Source of the DNA: Aliiroseovarius sp. S1123
GTDB taxonomy: Bacteria > Pseudomonadota > Alphaproteobacteria > Rhodobacterales > Rhodobacteraceae
Direction of reading: 5' to 3'
NCBI RefSeq assembly: GCF_023015885.1
Contig: NZ_JALKBE010000001.1
Span: 310,001 to 374,000 of the forward strand
Length of the DNA stretch: 64,000 bases
The position numbers and the translations under genes were made by a program. Below, one piece after another: positions 32,810 to 42,439 of this stretch; position 1 is the stretch's first letter, and the number at the start of each line of letters is the position of its first letter. The notes beneath the pieces were generated by a model that did not search any database, had not been told where the DNA came from, and worked only from the letters and a program-made list of their open reading frames with translations.

Positions 32810-34858
32810 ATGTTCAACAAGATCCTGATTGCGAACCGAGGCGAGATCGCTTGCCGCGTGATCAAGACTGCCCGCAAAATGGGCATCAAGACGGTGGCGA
32901 TCTATTCAGACGCCGACCGTAACGCGCTTCATGTGAAAATGGCAGACGAAGCCGTTCACATCGGCCCGCCCCCTGCCAACCAGTCTTATATCATCATCGA
33001 CAAGGTGATGCAGGCGATCAAGGATTCCGGCGCTGAGGCGGTTCACCCCGGCTATGGCTTCCTGTCCGAGAACTCGAAGTTTGCTGAGGCACTGGAAGAC
33101 GCAGGTGTTGCATTTGTTGGCCCGCCCAAAGGTGCGATCGTGTCGATGGGTGACAAGATCACCTCGAAGAAGATCGCTCAAGAAGCCAACGTGTCGACCG
33201 TTCCCGGTTACATGGGTCTGATCGAAGACGCGGATGAAGCGGTGAAGATCTCGAACGAGATCGGCTATCCGGTGATGATCAAAGCCTCGGCCGGTGGCGG
33301 TGGTAAAGGGATGCGGATCGCATGGAATGACGAAGAAGCCCGCGAAGGGTTCCAGTCGTCCAAGAACGAAGCGGCCAGCAGCTTTGGTGACGACCGTATC
33401 TTCATCGAGAAGTTCGTGACCCAACCGCGTCACATCGAGATCCAGGTTCTGTGCGACGCGCATGGCAACGGCATCTACCTGAACGAACGCGAATGCTCGA
33501 TCCAGCGCCGTAACCAGAAAGTTGTGGAAGAAGCCCCGTCGCCCTTCCTGGACGAAGCCACCCGTAAAGCCATGGGCGAACAGTCGGTCGCGCTGGCCAA
33601 AGCCGTGGGCTATACCTCGGCCGGTACGGTGGAGTTTATCGTCGATGGCGACAAGAACTTCTACTTCCTGGAAATGAACACCCGCCTGCAGGTGGAACAC
33701 CCCGTGACCGAGCTGATCACCGGTGTTGACCTGGTCGAGCAGATGATCCGCGTTGCAAATGGCGAGCCGCTGTCGATCACGCAGGATGATGTGGGCATCA
33801 ATGGCTGGTCCATTGAAAACCGTGTCTACGCGGAAGATCCCTATCGCAACTTCCTGCCCTCGATCGGTCGTCTGACCCGCTATCGTCCGCCCGCAGAGAT
33901 TGCGGCTGGCCCGATGCAGGCCAACGGCAAATGGGCCGATGAAGCCATCGAAGGGTCGGACTATGCGGTACGTAACGACACCGGCGTCTTTGAAGGCGGC
34001 GAGATCTCGATGTACTACGACCCGATGATCGCCAAGCTGTGTACCTGGGCGCCGACCCGGGACGAAGCGATCGAAGCCATGCGCAACGCGCTGGACGGGT
34101 TCGAGCTGGAAGGCATCGGTCACAACCTGCCCTTCGTGTCTGCTGTGATGGATCACCCTATCTTCATGAAAGGCGAGATGACCACCGCCTTTATCGAAGA
34201 ACAGTACCCTGACGGGTTCGACGGTGTTGAGCTGGGCCATGATGCGCTGAAACGCATCGCTGCCTCGGCGGCTGCCATGTACCGCGTTGCTGAAATCCGC
34301 CGCACCCGTATCTCGGGCCGCATGGACAACCACGAGCGCAAAGTGGGCAAACACTGGGTCGTGACGCTGCAAGGCGAAGAGTTCCCGGTCAAGATCAAGG
34401 CCGACAAGAAAGGCTCGACCGTAAAGTTCGACGACGGCACGAAAATGCGCGTGTCTTCGGACTGGACCCCGGGCGACAGCCTGGCCACGCTGGATGTGGA
34501 CGGATCGCCGCTGGTTCTGAAGGTCGACAAGATCACCTCGGGCTTCCGTATGCGCTCGCGTGGTGCTGACCTGAAGGTGCATGTGCGCACCCCGCGTCAG
34601 GCCGAGCTGGCCCGTTTGATGCCGGAAAAACTGCCGCCGGATACCTCGAAAATGCTGCTCTGCCCGATGCCGGGTCTGGTGGTGAAGGTCGATGTTGAAG
34701 TCGGCCAGGAAGTTCAGGAAGGCCAGGCGCTCTGCACGATCGAAGCCATGAAAATGGAAAACATCCTGCGCGCTGAAAAGAAGGGCATCGTCTCGACGAT
34801 CAACGCGGGCGCTGGCGATAGCCTTGCCGTCGACGAAGTGATCATGGAGTTCGAATAA
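32810..34858 (+). CDS. pccA: Propionyl-CoA carboxylase, alpha (biotin carboxylase/BCCP) subunit
   Basis: Subunit of 682 residues. Biotin carboxylase with ATP-grasp fold occupies about 1-450 (KILIANRGEIACRVI; the glycine loop KASAGGGGKGMRI; EMNTRLQVEHPVTE). A BT linker domain follows, then the C-terminal carrier domain with biotinylated Lys648 in EAMKMEN. Makes carboxybiotin and docks with PccB. Start at 32810 chosen by homology (MFNKILIANRG) and GGACAGGAC upstream. Its stop is one base from the next ATG. Confidence 0.95.
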   Translation: MFNKILIANRGEIACRVIKTARKMGIKTVAIYSDADRNALHVKMADEAVHIGPPPANQSYIIIDKVMQAIKDSGAEAVHPGYGFLSENSKFAEALEDAGVAFVGPPKGAIVSMGDKITSKKIAQEANVSTVPGYMGLIEDADEAVKISNEIGYPVMIKASAGGGGKGMRIAWNDEEAREGFQSSKNEAASSFGDDRIFIEKFVTQPRHIEIQVLCDAHGNGIYLNERECSIQRRNQKVVEEAPSPFLDEATRKAMGEQSVALAKAVGYTSAGTVEFIVDGDKNFYFLEMNTRLQVEHPVTELITGVDLVEQMIRVANGEPLSITQDDVGINGWSIENRVYAEDPYRNFLPSIGRLTRYRPPAEIAAGPMQANGKWADEAIEGSDYAVRNDTGVFEGGEISMYYDPMIAKLCTWAPTRDEAIEAMRNALDGFELEGIGHNLPFVSAVMDHPIFMKGEMTTAFIEEQYPDGFDGVELGHDALKRIAASAAAMYRVAEIRRTRISGRMDNHERKVGKHWVVTLQGEEFPVKIKADKKGSTVKFDDGTKMRVSSDWTPGDSLATLDVDGSPLVLKVDKITSGFRMRSRGADLKVHVRTPRQAELARLMPEKLPPDTSKMLLCPMPGLVVKVDVEVGQEVQEGQALCTIEAMKMENILRAEKKGIVSTINAGAGDSLAVDEVIMEFE

Positions 34859-34859
34859 C

Positions 34860-36410
34860 ATGACAAAGGCCACCACGTTGTCCCGCGCGACGGGGCAGCT
34901 GACTTTGATGTCAGTGCTGATCAGCGTGGTGGCCTTCGCGCTTTATCAGGGTGTGGCCCTGATCCGGGCGGGTGTTTTCGAATACCCGCTCGATGACGTT
35001 TACATCCACCTTGCGGTTGCCGAACAGATCGCTGCAGGTGGCTATGGCGTGAACCCGGGCGAGTTTACCTCGGCCGCGTCCTCGCCGATTTATCCCTTTT
35101 TGCTGACGGCCTTTGCAGGCACCGCTGCGCAAGCATGGCTTCCGCTGTTCTGGAACACCCTTTCGCTTCTGCTGGGTGCGGTGCTGTGGGCGCGGATCGT
35201 ATCGCAAAGCGGCGCATCGCGCGGGTGGATGCTGACTTTTGCCGCCCTTGGCCCCTTGGCGTTCAACTTCGCCGGTGCCGCGATGGTCGGCATGGAGCAC
35301 AGCCTGCACATTCTGGCCAGCCTTGCCGTTCTGCGTGGGCTGCAAATCCAGATGGACGAGGACCGCATCAGTTGGCTGCTTGTCGCCGGAATGGTACTTG
35401 GTCCGATGATCCGTTTTGAGGGTCTGGCGGTGACGGGCGGTGGCGCCCTTGTGCTGCTTCTGATGGGCCGCGCGGCAATGGCAGGTGCCTTGTTCGCAGC
35501 GGCGGCGGCACTTGTCGCGGGCTTCATGTACTTCCTGACCTCGCTGGGATTAGAGCCGCTGCCGAACTCAGTCATGGCGAAGCTGTCTGGCAGTGGGCAT
35601 GACCGGTTTTCGCCCGCGGATCTGCCGGTCAAACTGCTGGTGCAACTATTTTCCAGCAAGGCCGTTGTACTGCTGATCACGGTGCTCTGTGCGCTGTCGC
35701 TGCTCGCGCGGTCCAACGTTGACCACCGCCTGCGCGCCCTGTTGTTCGCGGCCTGCTTCACCGGATTTGGCCATCTGCTTCTGGGCCAATTCGGCTGGTT
35801 CGAGCGCTACGAGCTTTACGCGATGACCTTCGTTCTGGGCCTCATGATGATGGTCGTTCTACGCGACGAGGTACTGCATACGATGCGCCTGCTGCTTCTG
35901 GCGGGCTTTGGCTTTCTGGGGGCGGCCTATGGGCAGTGGCTGTTGTTTAACGGTACCAATGGCCCGAACGCCATCCATTCGCAGCACGGCAACATGAGCC
36001 GCTTCGTGAAAGAGGTTTACCAAAAACCCGTCGCCGTAAATGATCTTGGCTATGTGGTTTGGGCCAACCCCAATCAGGTGCTCGACCTGTGGGGGTTAGC
36101 CTCCTACGCGGCGCTGAAGACCCGTTTGGATGATCCCTATCCCGGTTGGGCTGCCGATCTGGTGGACGCGGCCGGGGTCGAGCTGGCCATCGTCTATGAC
36201 CGCTGGATTGACGAAGGGATTGGGGACGATTGGGTTAAGGTCGGGGTTCTGACATTCACCGGCGGTCCGGCCTTTCTTGGCGGTTATGACGTGAGCTTCT
36301 ATGCGACCACACCCGCTGCGGCGGACGGCATTCGCCAACAGCTGACCGGCTATGCGCCAAAGGTGCAGGGCGACGCAGTACTGCGCGTAATCGACGGGGG
36401 GGCAGGATGA
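34860..36410 (+). CDS. Polytopic membrane protein, GT-C glycosyltransferase-like
   Basis: Membrane protein of 516 residues with about nine to ten hydrophobic helices. After the first helix the segment PLDDVYIHLAVAEQIAAGGY, followed by NPGEFTSAASSPIYPFL, resembles the acidic DDxY loop and NPGE-SSPLW motif of bacterial GT-C enzymes that use lipid-linked sugars. The C-terminal part looks periplasmic. Starts one base after pccA and overlaps the next gene by four bases, so it is part of the pccA-mcm operon although no metabolic link is evident. Function uncertain. Confidence 0.7.
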   Translation: MTKATTLSRATGQLTLMSVLISVVAFALYQGVALIRAGVFEYPLDDVYIHLAVAEQIAAGGYGVNPGEFTSAASSPIYPFLLTAFAGTAAQAWLPLFWNTLSLLLGAVLWARIVSQSGASRGWMLTFAALGPLAFNFAGAAMVGMEHSLHILASLAVLRGLQIQMDEDRISWLLVAGMVLGPMIRFEGLAVTGGGALVLLLMGRAAMAGALFAAAAALVAGFMYFLTSLGLEPLPNSVMAKLSGSGHDRFSPADLPVKLLVQLFSSKAVVLLITVLCALSLLARSNVDHRLRALLFAACFTGFGHLLLGQFGWFERYELYAMTFVLGLMMMVVLRDEVLHTMRLLLLAGFGFLGAAYGQWLLFNGTNGPNAIHSQHGNMSRFVKEVYQKPVAVNDLGYVVWANPNQVLDLWGLASYAALKTRLDDPYPGWAADLVDAAGVELAIVYDRWIDEGIGDDWVKVGVLTFTGGPAFLGGYDVSFYATTPAAADGIRQQLTGYAPKVQGDAVLRVIDGGAG

Positions 36411-36922
36411 GCATGCTGCGCCATATCCCCCTCGCGGCGGCCGCTGGCCTGACGCTTTTGGCGGGGTGCAACCTGCATGGTGAGGCCGATTTGCGCGCGT
36501 CGCTCGGCCAGTATTTCACGCTGGGCGACACGTTGTCTTTTGAAAGCAAGATGACCTGCACCGCGGCTGTATTCCGCGCCGCGCTGAACGATGTGAAGCC
36601 CGAGATGCCGCTGGCCACGACCAGTGCGGATGCACAGGAGTTGTTCCGCGCCACAGGAAAAGCCGCCCTGCGCGCAGACGGGCAGACACCGCATGATCTG
36701 ACCGACGAGATGCTGACGACCGAGGACGGTGCCTTTGGCCGTCAGGCGCTGGCCGCCGCCGCTCTGGTCGGGAAATGCCTGTCGGAAGCAGACAGCCAAG
36801 ACTTCCGCCGTGCCCTGACACGGCCCGGCGCAACCATCGCCTATGACACTGGGGTAGGGGGTGTCATGATCCTCGACCCCGTAGAACGAAAACTCTTTTT
36901 TGCCGCCGGAGATCCCTTGTGA
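36407..36922 (+). CDS. Hypothetical lipoprotein in the pccA-mcm operon
   Basis: Protein of 171 residues with signal peptide and lipobox LLAGC (Cys22). The mature part has two more cysteines and no recognised domain. The ATG overlaps the preceding stop (ATGAGC with TGA), and mcm begins 58 bases after its stop. Cotranscription with pccA, the GT-C-like gene and mcm is likely. Confidence 0.7.
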   Translation: MSMLRHIPLAAAAGLTLLAGCNLHGEADLRASLGQYFTLGDTLSFESKMTCTAAVFRAALNDVKPEMPLATTSADAQELFRATGKAALRADGQTPHDLTDEMLTTEDGAFGRQALAAAALVGKCLSEADSQDFRRALTRPGATIAYDTGVGGVMILDPVERKLFFAAGDPL

Positions 36923-36980
36923 TCCGCGGCCCGGAACCAGCCAGCGCCCACGGGCGCATCAAGACGAAAAGGACGACAAG

Positions 36981-39107
36981 ATGAGCGACATCAAGAACTG
37001 GAAGGAACTGGCCGAGAAGGAGCTGCGCGGCCGCGCTCTGGACGACCTGACGTGGAACACGCTGGAAGGGATTGACGTGAAGCCGCTCTATACGGCGGAA
37101 GACACGGCTGATCTTGACCATATGGGCACGCTGCCCGGCTTTGGCCCGTTTACCCGCGGTGTGAAGGCGACCATGTATGCGGGGCGTCCGTGGACGATCC
37201 GTCAGTATGCGGGCTTCTCGACCGCGGAAGAATCGAACGCCTTCTACCGCCGCAACCTTGCCGCTGGTCAGCAGGGCGTGTCGGTGGCGTTCGACCTTGC
37301 CACGCACCGTGGTTACGACAGCGATCACCCGCGCGTTGTGGGCGATGTCGGCAAAGCTGGTGTGGCCATCGACAGTGTTGAGGACATGAAGATCCTGTTC
37401 GACGGCATTCCGCTGGATAAGGTTTCGGTCTCGATGACCATGAACGGCGCGGTGATCCCGATCCTTGCCAGCTTCATCGTTGCCGGTGAAGAACAAGGCC
37501 ATGACAAAGCGCTGCTGGCGGGCACCATTCAGAACGACATTCTGAAAGAGTTCATGGTGCGCAACACCTATATCTATCCGCCCGAGCCGTCGATGAAGAT
37601 CATCTCGGACATCATCGAGTACACCTCGAACGAGATGCCGAAGTTCAACTCGATCTCGATTTCCGGCTATCACATGCAGGAAGCGGGCGCGAACCTGGTG
37701 CAGGAACTGGCCTATACGCTGGCTGATGGCCGCGAATATGTGCGTGCCGCCATCGAAGCTGGCATGGATGTGGACAAGTTCGCAGGCCGCCTGAGCTTCT
37801 TCTTCGCCATCGGCATGAACTTCTTCATGGAAGCCGCAAAACTGCGCGCCGCGCGGACCCTGTGGCATCGCGTAATGACCGAGTTCGGTGCGAAGTCGGA
37901 ACGTTCGAAAATGCTGCGCACCCACTGCCAGACCTCGGGCGTGTCGCTTCAGGAACAGGATCCCTATAACAACGTGATCCGCACCGCGTACGAAGCCATG
38001 TCGGCAGCGCTTGGTGGCACCCAGTCGCTGCACACCAACGCGCTGGATGAAGCCATCGCGCTGCCCACCGACTTCTCGGCCCGTATCGCGCGCAACACCC
38101 AGATCATCCTGCAGGAAGAAACCGGCGTGACCAATGTGGTCGATCCGCTGGCGGGCTCTTACTATGTGGAAAGCCTGACCGACGAGCTGATCAACAAAGC
38201 GTGGGAGCTGATGGAAGAGGTCGAAAGCATGGGCGGGATGACCAAGGCGGTGGCCTCGGGCATGCCGAAACTGCGGATCGAGGAATCGGCGGCCAAGCGT
38301 CAGGCGATGATCGACAAGGGTGACGAAGTCATCGTCGGCGTGAACAAGCACAAGCTGGAAAAAGAAGACCCGATCGACATTCTTGACGTGGACAACATGG
38401 CCGTACGTGACAGCCAGATCGCCCGCCTTGAAAACATCCGCGCAACCCGCGACGCAGCCGCATGCGAGGCCGCTCTGGCCGAGCTGACCCGCCGTTCCAA
38501 AGAAGGTGGCAACCTTCTGGAGGCCGCCGTCGAAGCCGCCCGTGCACGCGCATCCGTAGGAGAGATCTCGATGGCTATGGAAGAAGAGTTCGGTCGTCAC
38601 CGTGCCGAAGTGAAAACGCTGGCTGGTGTCTATGGCGCGGCCTACGAAGGCGACGAAGGCTTTGCGGCCATTCAGAAATCGGTCGAAGACTTCGCAGACG
38701 CCGAAGGCCGCCGCCCGCGTATGCTGGTTGTGAAGATGGGACAGGACGGTCACGACCGTGGCGCCAAGGTCATCGCGACCGCCTTTGCGGACATCGGCTT
38801 TGACGTGGACGTAGGTCCGCTGTTCCAGACCCCGGACGAAGCCGCGCAGGACGCGATCGACAATGACGTGCACATCGTGGGGATTTCCTCGCAGGCGGCA
38901 GGTCACAAGACGCTGGCCCCGCAGCTGGTGCAGGCTCTGAAAGAGCAGGGCGCCGAGGACATCATCGTGATCTGTGGCGGCGTGATCCCGCAGCAGGACT
39001 ATGACTTCCTGTATGAAAATGGCGTAAAAGCCATCTTCGGCCCGGGCACCAACATTCCCGAGGCCGCTCAGGACATCCTGAAGCTGGTGCGCGACGCCCG
39101 CAGCTAA
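36981..39107 (+). CDS. mcm: Methylmalonyl-CoA mutase (single-chain, B12-dependent)
   Basis: Enzyme of 708 residues rearranging (R)-methylmalonyl-CoA to succinyl-CoA. The N-terminal TIM barrel (about 30-560) includes [18 protein letters not shown] and [19 protein letters not shown]. The C-terminal cobalamin domain has the base-off motif DGHDRG (Asp589, His591, Gly594). The length matches the catalytic large subunit; this type can work alone as a homodimer. Start [10 protein letters not shown] at 36981. Methylmalonyl-CoA epimerase and a G-protein chaperone are not in this window. Confidence 0.96.
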   Translation: MSDIKNWKELAEKELRGRALDDLTWNTLEGIDVKPLYTAEDTADLDHMGTLPGFGPFTRGVKATMYAGRPWTIRQYAGFSTAEESNAFYRRNLAAGQQGVSVAFDLATHRGYDSDHPRVVGDVGKAGVAIDSVEDMKILFDGIPLDKVSVSMTMNGAVIPILASFIVAGEEQGHDKALLAGTIQNDILKEFMVRNTYIYPPEPSMKIISDIIEYTSNEMPKFNSISISGYHMQEAGANLVQELAYTLADGREYVRAAIEAGMDVDKFAGRLSFFFAIGMNFFMEAAKLRAARTLWHRVMTEFGAKSERSKMLRTHCQTSGVSLQEQDPYNNVIRTAYEAMSAALGGTQSLHTNALDEAIALPTDFSARIARNTQIILQEETGVTNVVDPLAGSYYVESLTDELINKAWELMEEVESMGGMTKAVASGMPKLRIEESAAKRQAMIDKGDEVIVGVNKHKLEKEDPIDILDVDNMAVRDSQIARLENIRATRDAAACEAALAELTRRSKEGGNLLEAAVEAARARASVGEISMAMEEEFGRHRAEVKTLAGVYGAAYEGDEGFAAIQKSVEDFADAEGRRPRMLVVKMGQDGHDRGAKVIATAFADIGFDVDVGPLFQTPDEAAQDAIDNDVHIVGISSQAAGHKTLAPQLVQALKEQGAEDIIVICGGVIPQQDYDFLYENGVKAIFGPGTNIPEAAQDILKLVRDARS

Positions 39108-39113
39108 CAGGCC

Positions 39114-39140
39114 GCACAAAAGTGGGCACCGGTTTTGTGC
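39114..39140. repeat. AT-rich inverted repeat after mcm
   Basis: GCACAAAA, eleven bases (GTGGGCACCGG), TTTTGTGC directly after the mcm stop. It lacks a T-run. The loop with its flanks resembles an intergenic dispersed sequence of alphaproteobacteria as I recall. A second hairpin, GGCTGGCGG / CCGCCAGCC, lies at 39182-39205. Together they probably stabilise or end the mcm transcript. Confidence 0.45.
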
Positions 39141-39232
39141 TCCTCGGGCCTGTGGCATAAATCAGGCGCAAAAACACTTGCGGCTGGCGGCGTTTCCCGC
39201 CAGCCTCATCCCAGACCATCGAAGGGAATGAA

Positions 39233-39847
39233 ATGGCTCTGGGAGAAGTCGATCATCTTGTGGTGTCCTCCGCGACCCTGTCAGAAGGCGTTGCGTATAT
39301 CGAGGACCTGCTTGGGGTGTCCATGTCGGAGGGAGGAGACCATCCGATCATGGGCACCCACAATTCCCTTCTGTCCCTTGGACCAGCCACCTATCTTGAG
39401 GTGATTGCGGTCAATCCCGACGCTGATGCGCCCGATCATGCGCGGTGGTTCGATCTGGATTACTTCACCGGCCCTGCACGGCTGACCAACTGGGCCTTAC
39501 GCGTCCCGGACCTGCATCAGGCGCTTCAGCGCGCGCCCGAGGGGTCGGGCGACGAGTTGCAATTGTCACGTGGGGATCTGCGTTGGGATATGGCAATTCC
39601 AGCCGATGGGCGCTTGCCGTTTGGTGGCTGCGCGCCGGGGCTTCTCAGCTGGAAAGGTGACATGCCTGCACCGCGATTGCCCGATCTCGGGCTGCGACTG
39701 GCCGCGCTCGAAATCACCCACCCCGAGGCCGAGGCGCTGAGCGTGGCCCTGCATCCTTTGGTCGAAGACACGCGGATCTCGGTCCATTCGGGCCAGCCGG
39801 GGTTAGCTGCCTGGATCGACACGCCTGCCGGGCTTGTCCAGCTATGA
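39233..39847 (+). CDS. VOC/glyoxalase-like protein
   Basis: Protein of 204 residues of the Glyoxalase_3 type: LGEVDHLVVSSATLSEGVAYIEDLLGV opens like other VOC proteins, and THNSLLSLGPATYLEVIAVNP gives the second strand and the acidic ligand. Substrate unknown. The last four bases overlap the GNAT gene start, so the two are coupled. Confidence 0.8.
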   Translation: MALGEVDHLVVSSATLSEGVAYIEDLLGVSMSEGGDHPIMGTHNSLLSLGPATYLEVIAVNPDADAPDHARWFDLDYFTGPARLTNWALRVPDLHQALQRAPEGSGDELQLSRGDLRWDMAIPADGRLPFGGCAPGLLSWKGDMPAPRLPDLGLRLAALEITHPEAEALSVALHPLVEDTRISVHSGQPGLAAWIDTPAGLVQL

Positions 39848-40320
39848 TCATTCGTGCTGCTACCATTGTCGACGCGCATGCGATCCAAGAACTGTGGAAC
39901 CTTGCCATCCGCGAGACGCTGATCACGTTCAACTCGGTCCCGAAAACACTGCTTGATGTCGAGAACGCCATTGAAACCGCCAAGTGCATGCTGGTCGCAG
40001 AAGAAGACGGCGAAATCATCGGCTATGCAAGCTTCAACCAGTTTCGCGCGGGGGTCGGCTATGCCCACACTGCCGAACACTCGATCATGCTGGACCCAAA
40101 GGCGCGCGGGCGCGGGGCGGGGCGGGCTTTGATAGAGCGGATCGAGTCCGAGGCACGCGCCCAAGGGTTTCATTCGATGATTGCCGGGGTTTCGGGTTCG
40201 AATCCGATGGGCGAACCGTTTCACGCGGCGATGGGCTATAAGACCGTCGGGGTCATCCCGCAGGCCGGACGAAAGTTCGATCAATGGCATGATCTTGTGC
40301 TGATGCAGAAAGTCCTGTGA
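39844..40320 (+). CDS. GNAT-family N-acetyltransferase
   Basis: Acetyltransferase of 158 residues. The acetyl-CoA loop is in the HSIMLDPKARGRGAGRALIERIE region, and C-terminal FHAAMGYKTVGVIPQAGRKFDQWHDLVLMQK is typical of the phosphinothricin/methionine-sulfone acetyltransferase branch. Natural substrate probably an amino-acid analogue, not shown. Coupled to the upstream VOC gene. Confidence 0.87.
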   Translation: MIIRAATIVDAHAIQELWNLAIRETLITFNSVPKTLLDVENAIETAKCMLVAEEDGEIIGYASFNQFRAGVGYAHTAEHSIMLDPKARGRGAGRALIERIESEARAQGFHSMIAGVSGSNPMGEPFHAAMGYKTVGVIPQAGRKFDQWHDLVLMQKVL

Positions 40321-40350
40321 CCCGGTCGCGAAAGCCGCTAACACTGCCTT

Positions 40351-41031
40351 ATGTCTATCTGGTCCCGTATCTCCGACGCGCTGTCCGCGCTTGCCAAGGG
40401 CGAAAGCCTGTCAGACGTATTCTCGCATCTGCGCACGCCGCCTGAACGCTCGGCCGGCTTTGCGATTGCGGTGATTGCGCTGGGGGCGAAGATGGCCAAG
40501 GCCGATGGGCAGGTGACGCGGGACGAGGTCTCGGCCTTTCGCGAGGTCTTCACCATCCCGCAATCCGAAGAAAAGAACGCAGCCCGCTTGTTCAATCTGG
40601 CCCGCACGGATGTGGCCGGGTTCGAGCTGTACGCCCAGAAGGTTGCGGCGATGTTTGGCCCCGACGATCCTGCGCTCTGTGATCTGATGGAGGGGCTCTT
40701 TCACATCGCATTGGCGGACGGTGAATATCACCCCGGCGAAAACGCGTATCTGGAAGAGGTCGCACGGATTTTCGGCATGCCCGAGGAACGCTTCTTGGCG
40801 CTGCGCTCGCGCATGGTGCCGGATGAACATCCCGACCCCTATCAGGTGCTTGGCGTGCCCCGGGACGCACCAATGTCAGAGATCCGCAAGGCCTGGCGCA
40901 ACGAGGTGCGCGAAAGCCATCCGGACCGGATGATTGCCCGTGGCGTTCCAGAAGAGGCGATCAAACTGGCCGAGAAGCGCCTGATCGCCGTCAATCGCGC
41001 CTGGGACGAGATCAACTCAGGTCAAGGGTAG
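40351..41031 (+). CDS. DnaJ-like protein with TerB domain (DjlA-like)
   Basis: Protein of 226 residues: a TerB/DjlA-type helical domain (about 38-140, with ADGQVTRDEV and LADGEYHPGE acidic repeats) followed by a C-terminal J domain carrying the HPD motif (ESHPDRM), needed to stimulate DnaK. Unlike E. coli DjlA it has no N-terminal membrane anchor. A co-chaperone role is expected. Confidence 0.87.
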   Translation: MSIWSRISDALSALAKGESLSDVFSHLRTPPERSAGFAIAVIALGAKMAKADGQVTRDEVSAFREVFTIPQSEEKNAARLFNLARTDVAGFELYAQKVAAMFGPDDPALCDLMEGLFHIALADGEYHPGENAYLEEVARIFGMPEERFLALRSRMVPDEHPDPYQVLGVPRDAPMSEIRKAWRNEVRESHPDRMIARGVPEEAIKLAEKRLIAVNRAWDEINSGQG

Positions 41032-41040
41032 GGCGGGTTG

Positions 41041-42066
41041 ATGCGGATCGCGACCTATAATGTTGAATGGTTTGACAACCTGTTCGATGATGAAGGTGTG
41101 CCGATCGCGGACAATGGTTGGTCTGGTCGTCAAGACGTGACCCGCGGCGCACAGTGGAACGCTGTGGGGAAGGTGTTTCAGGCCTTGGATGCCGACGCCG
41201 TGATGATCATCGAGGCGCCGGACCAAAGCCGCAGACGCGATACCGTTCCCGCGCTGGAAACCTTTGCCGAGATATTTGGCCTGCGCGCGCGCAAGGCGAT
41301 GATCGGCTTTGCCAATGACACACAACAGGAAATCGCGCTGCTCTATGATCCCCGCGTGATCAGCGCGCGCCATGACCCGCTGGGGGCCGAGAACGTGGAC
41401 GACGCCTATGCCGCGCCCCGGTTCGACAGTCGGTTCGAGCTGGATCTGGATACCGACGCTACACCTGACAAGGTGGTGTTTTCAAAGCCCCCACTTGAAG
41501 TAGCATTGACCCACCGCGAAAGCGGCAAAGAGCTGCGGCTGATCGGTGTGCACGCCAAGTCGAAAGCCCCGCATGGCGCGCGCGGTGCGGCCGAGGTCAT
41601 GCGCGTTGCCATTGAAAACCGCCGCAAACAGATGGCGCAATGTATCTGGATCCGGCGTCGCGTGGATGAACATCTGGGCGTGGGCGAGTCACTGATTGTG
41701 CTGGGCGATTTCAACGACGGTCCGGGGCTGGACGAATACGAAAAGCTGTTCGGCCGTTCTGGGGTCGAGGTTGTGCTGGGTGAAGGAAAGAATGCCTGCA
41801 TGTATGACCCTCATGCCCGCATGGCTTTGCTGCAACGGACAGGTGCGCGGCCGACCACCTCGCGGTTCTATATTGCCAAAGAGAAACGGTATTTACAGGC
41901 GCTTTTGGACTATATCATGGTGTCTCCTGATCTGTTGGCGATCAAGCCCAACTGGCGGATCTGGCACCCGTTTGATGACTCGCTCTGCTATAAGGATGTG
42001 TCTCTACGCGAGGCGCTGTTGACGGCGTCGGATCACTTCCCGGTGTCGATCGATTTGAGGCTCTGA
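41041..42066 (+). CDS. Endonuclease/exonuclease/phosphatase-fold hydrolase
   Basis: Protein of 341 residues with EEP superfamily motifs in order: IATYNVEWFDNL, IIEAPD (Glu metal ligand), GVHAKSKAPHG, LGDFNDGPG and the final SDHFPVSIDL catalytic His. No signal peptide, so probably cytoplasmic. Substrate may be a nucleic acid, phosphoinositide-like or sugar phosphate; not predictable. ATG at 41041 chosen over a TTG one codon upstream. Confidence 0.85.
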   Translation: MRIATYNVEWFDNLFDDEGVPIADNGWSGRQDVTRGAQWNAVGKVFQALDADAVMIIEAPDQSRRRDTVPALETFAEIFGLRARKAMIGFANDTQQEIALLYDPRVISARHDPLGAENVDDAYAAPRFDSRFELDLDTDATPDKVVFSKPPLEVALTHRESGKELRLIGVHAKSKAPHGARGAAEVMRVAIENRRKQMAQCIWIRRRVDEHLGVGESLIVLGDFNDGPGLDEYEKLFGRSGVEVVLGEGKNACMYDPHARMALLQRTGARPTTSRFYIAKEKRYLQALLDYIMVSPDLLAIKPNWRIWHPFDDSLCYKDVSLREALLTASDHFPVSIDLRL

Positions 42067-42093
42067 CCTTCAATTCTGGATAGGATCGCCTAC

Positions 42094-42426
42094 ATGTGTG
42101 TCATGAAACAGATTGCGACATCCACCGTTCTTGCCGTGTTGCTGGCGACCACACCTGTCTTTGCGCAGGACGACACGCCCCCTGATAATCCCGAGCTTGC
42201 CGAAGGGGCTGAGTTGTTGAATCGGGGCTTTCAACTGCTTCTGGAAGGGCTTGCCAATGAGCTGGAGCCGATGGCGGAAGAGTGGTCCGAGGGCTGGGCG
42301 GATCTGGTCGAGAAATTCGGCGACATACAGGTCTATCACCCGCCCGAAGTGCTGCCCAATGGAGATATCATCATCCGGCGCCGCACGCCACTTGACCCTC
42401 CGGCGCCGGGCGAGACGGATATTTAA
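42094..42426 (+). CDS. Small secreted acidic protein
   Basis: Protein of 110 residues with a signal peptide (cleavage near VFAQ-DD, about residue 25) and an acidic mature part ending in Pro-rich LDPPAPGETD. I recall relatives in Rhodobacteraceae sometimes mislabelled as AAA+ ATPases; no Walker motif is present. AGGA lies eight bases before the ATG at 42094. The stop is 13 bases from the convergent ppx stop. Confidence 0.7.
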   Translation: MCVMKQIATSTVLAVLLATTPVFAQDDTPPDNPELAEGAELLNRGFQLLLEGLANELEPMAEEWSEGWADLVEKFGDIQVYHPPEVLPNGDIIIRRRTPLDPPAPGETDI

Positions 42427-42439
42427 CCCGATAGTTTCT

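Noticed and set aside
32906-34876. 656-residue open frame antisense to pccA
   Set aside because: Shadow of a conserved gene with no ribosome site or recognisable domain.
36923-36980. Cobalamin riboswitch before the B12-dependent mutase
   Set aside because: Only 58 bases separate mcm from the upstream gene, too short for the element, and no B12-box-like sequence is visible.
36864-39158. 764-residue open frame antisense to mcm
   Set aside because: Same shadow pattern; composition is typical of antisense translation.
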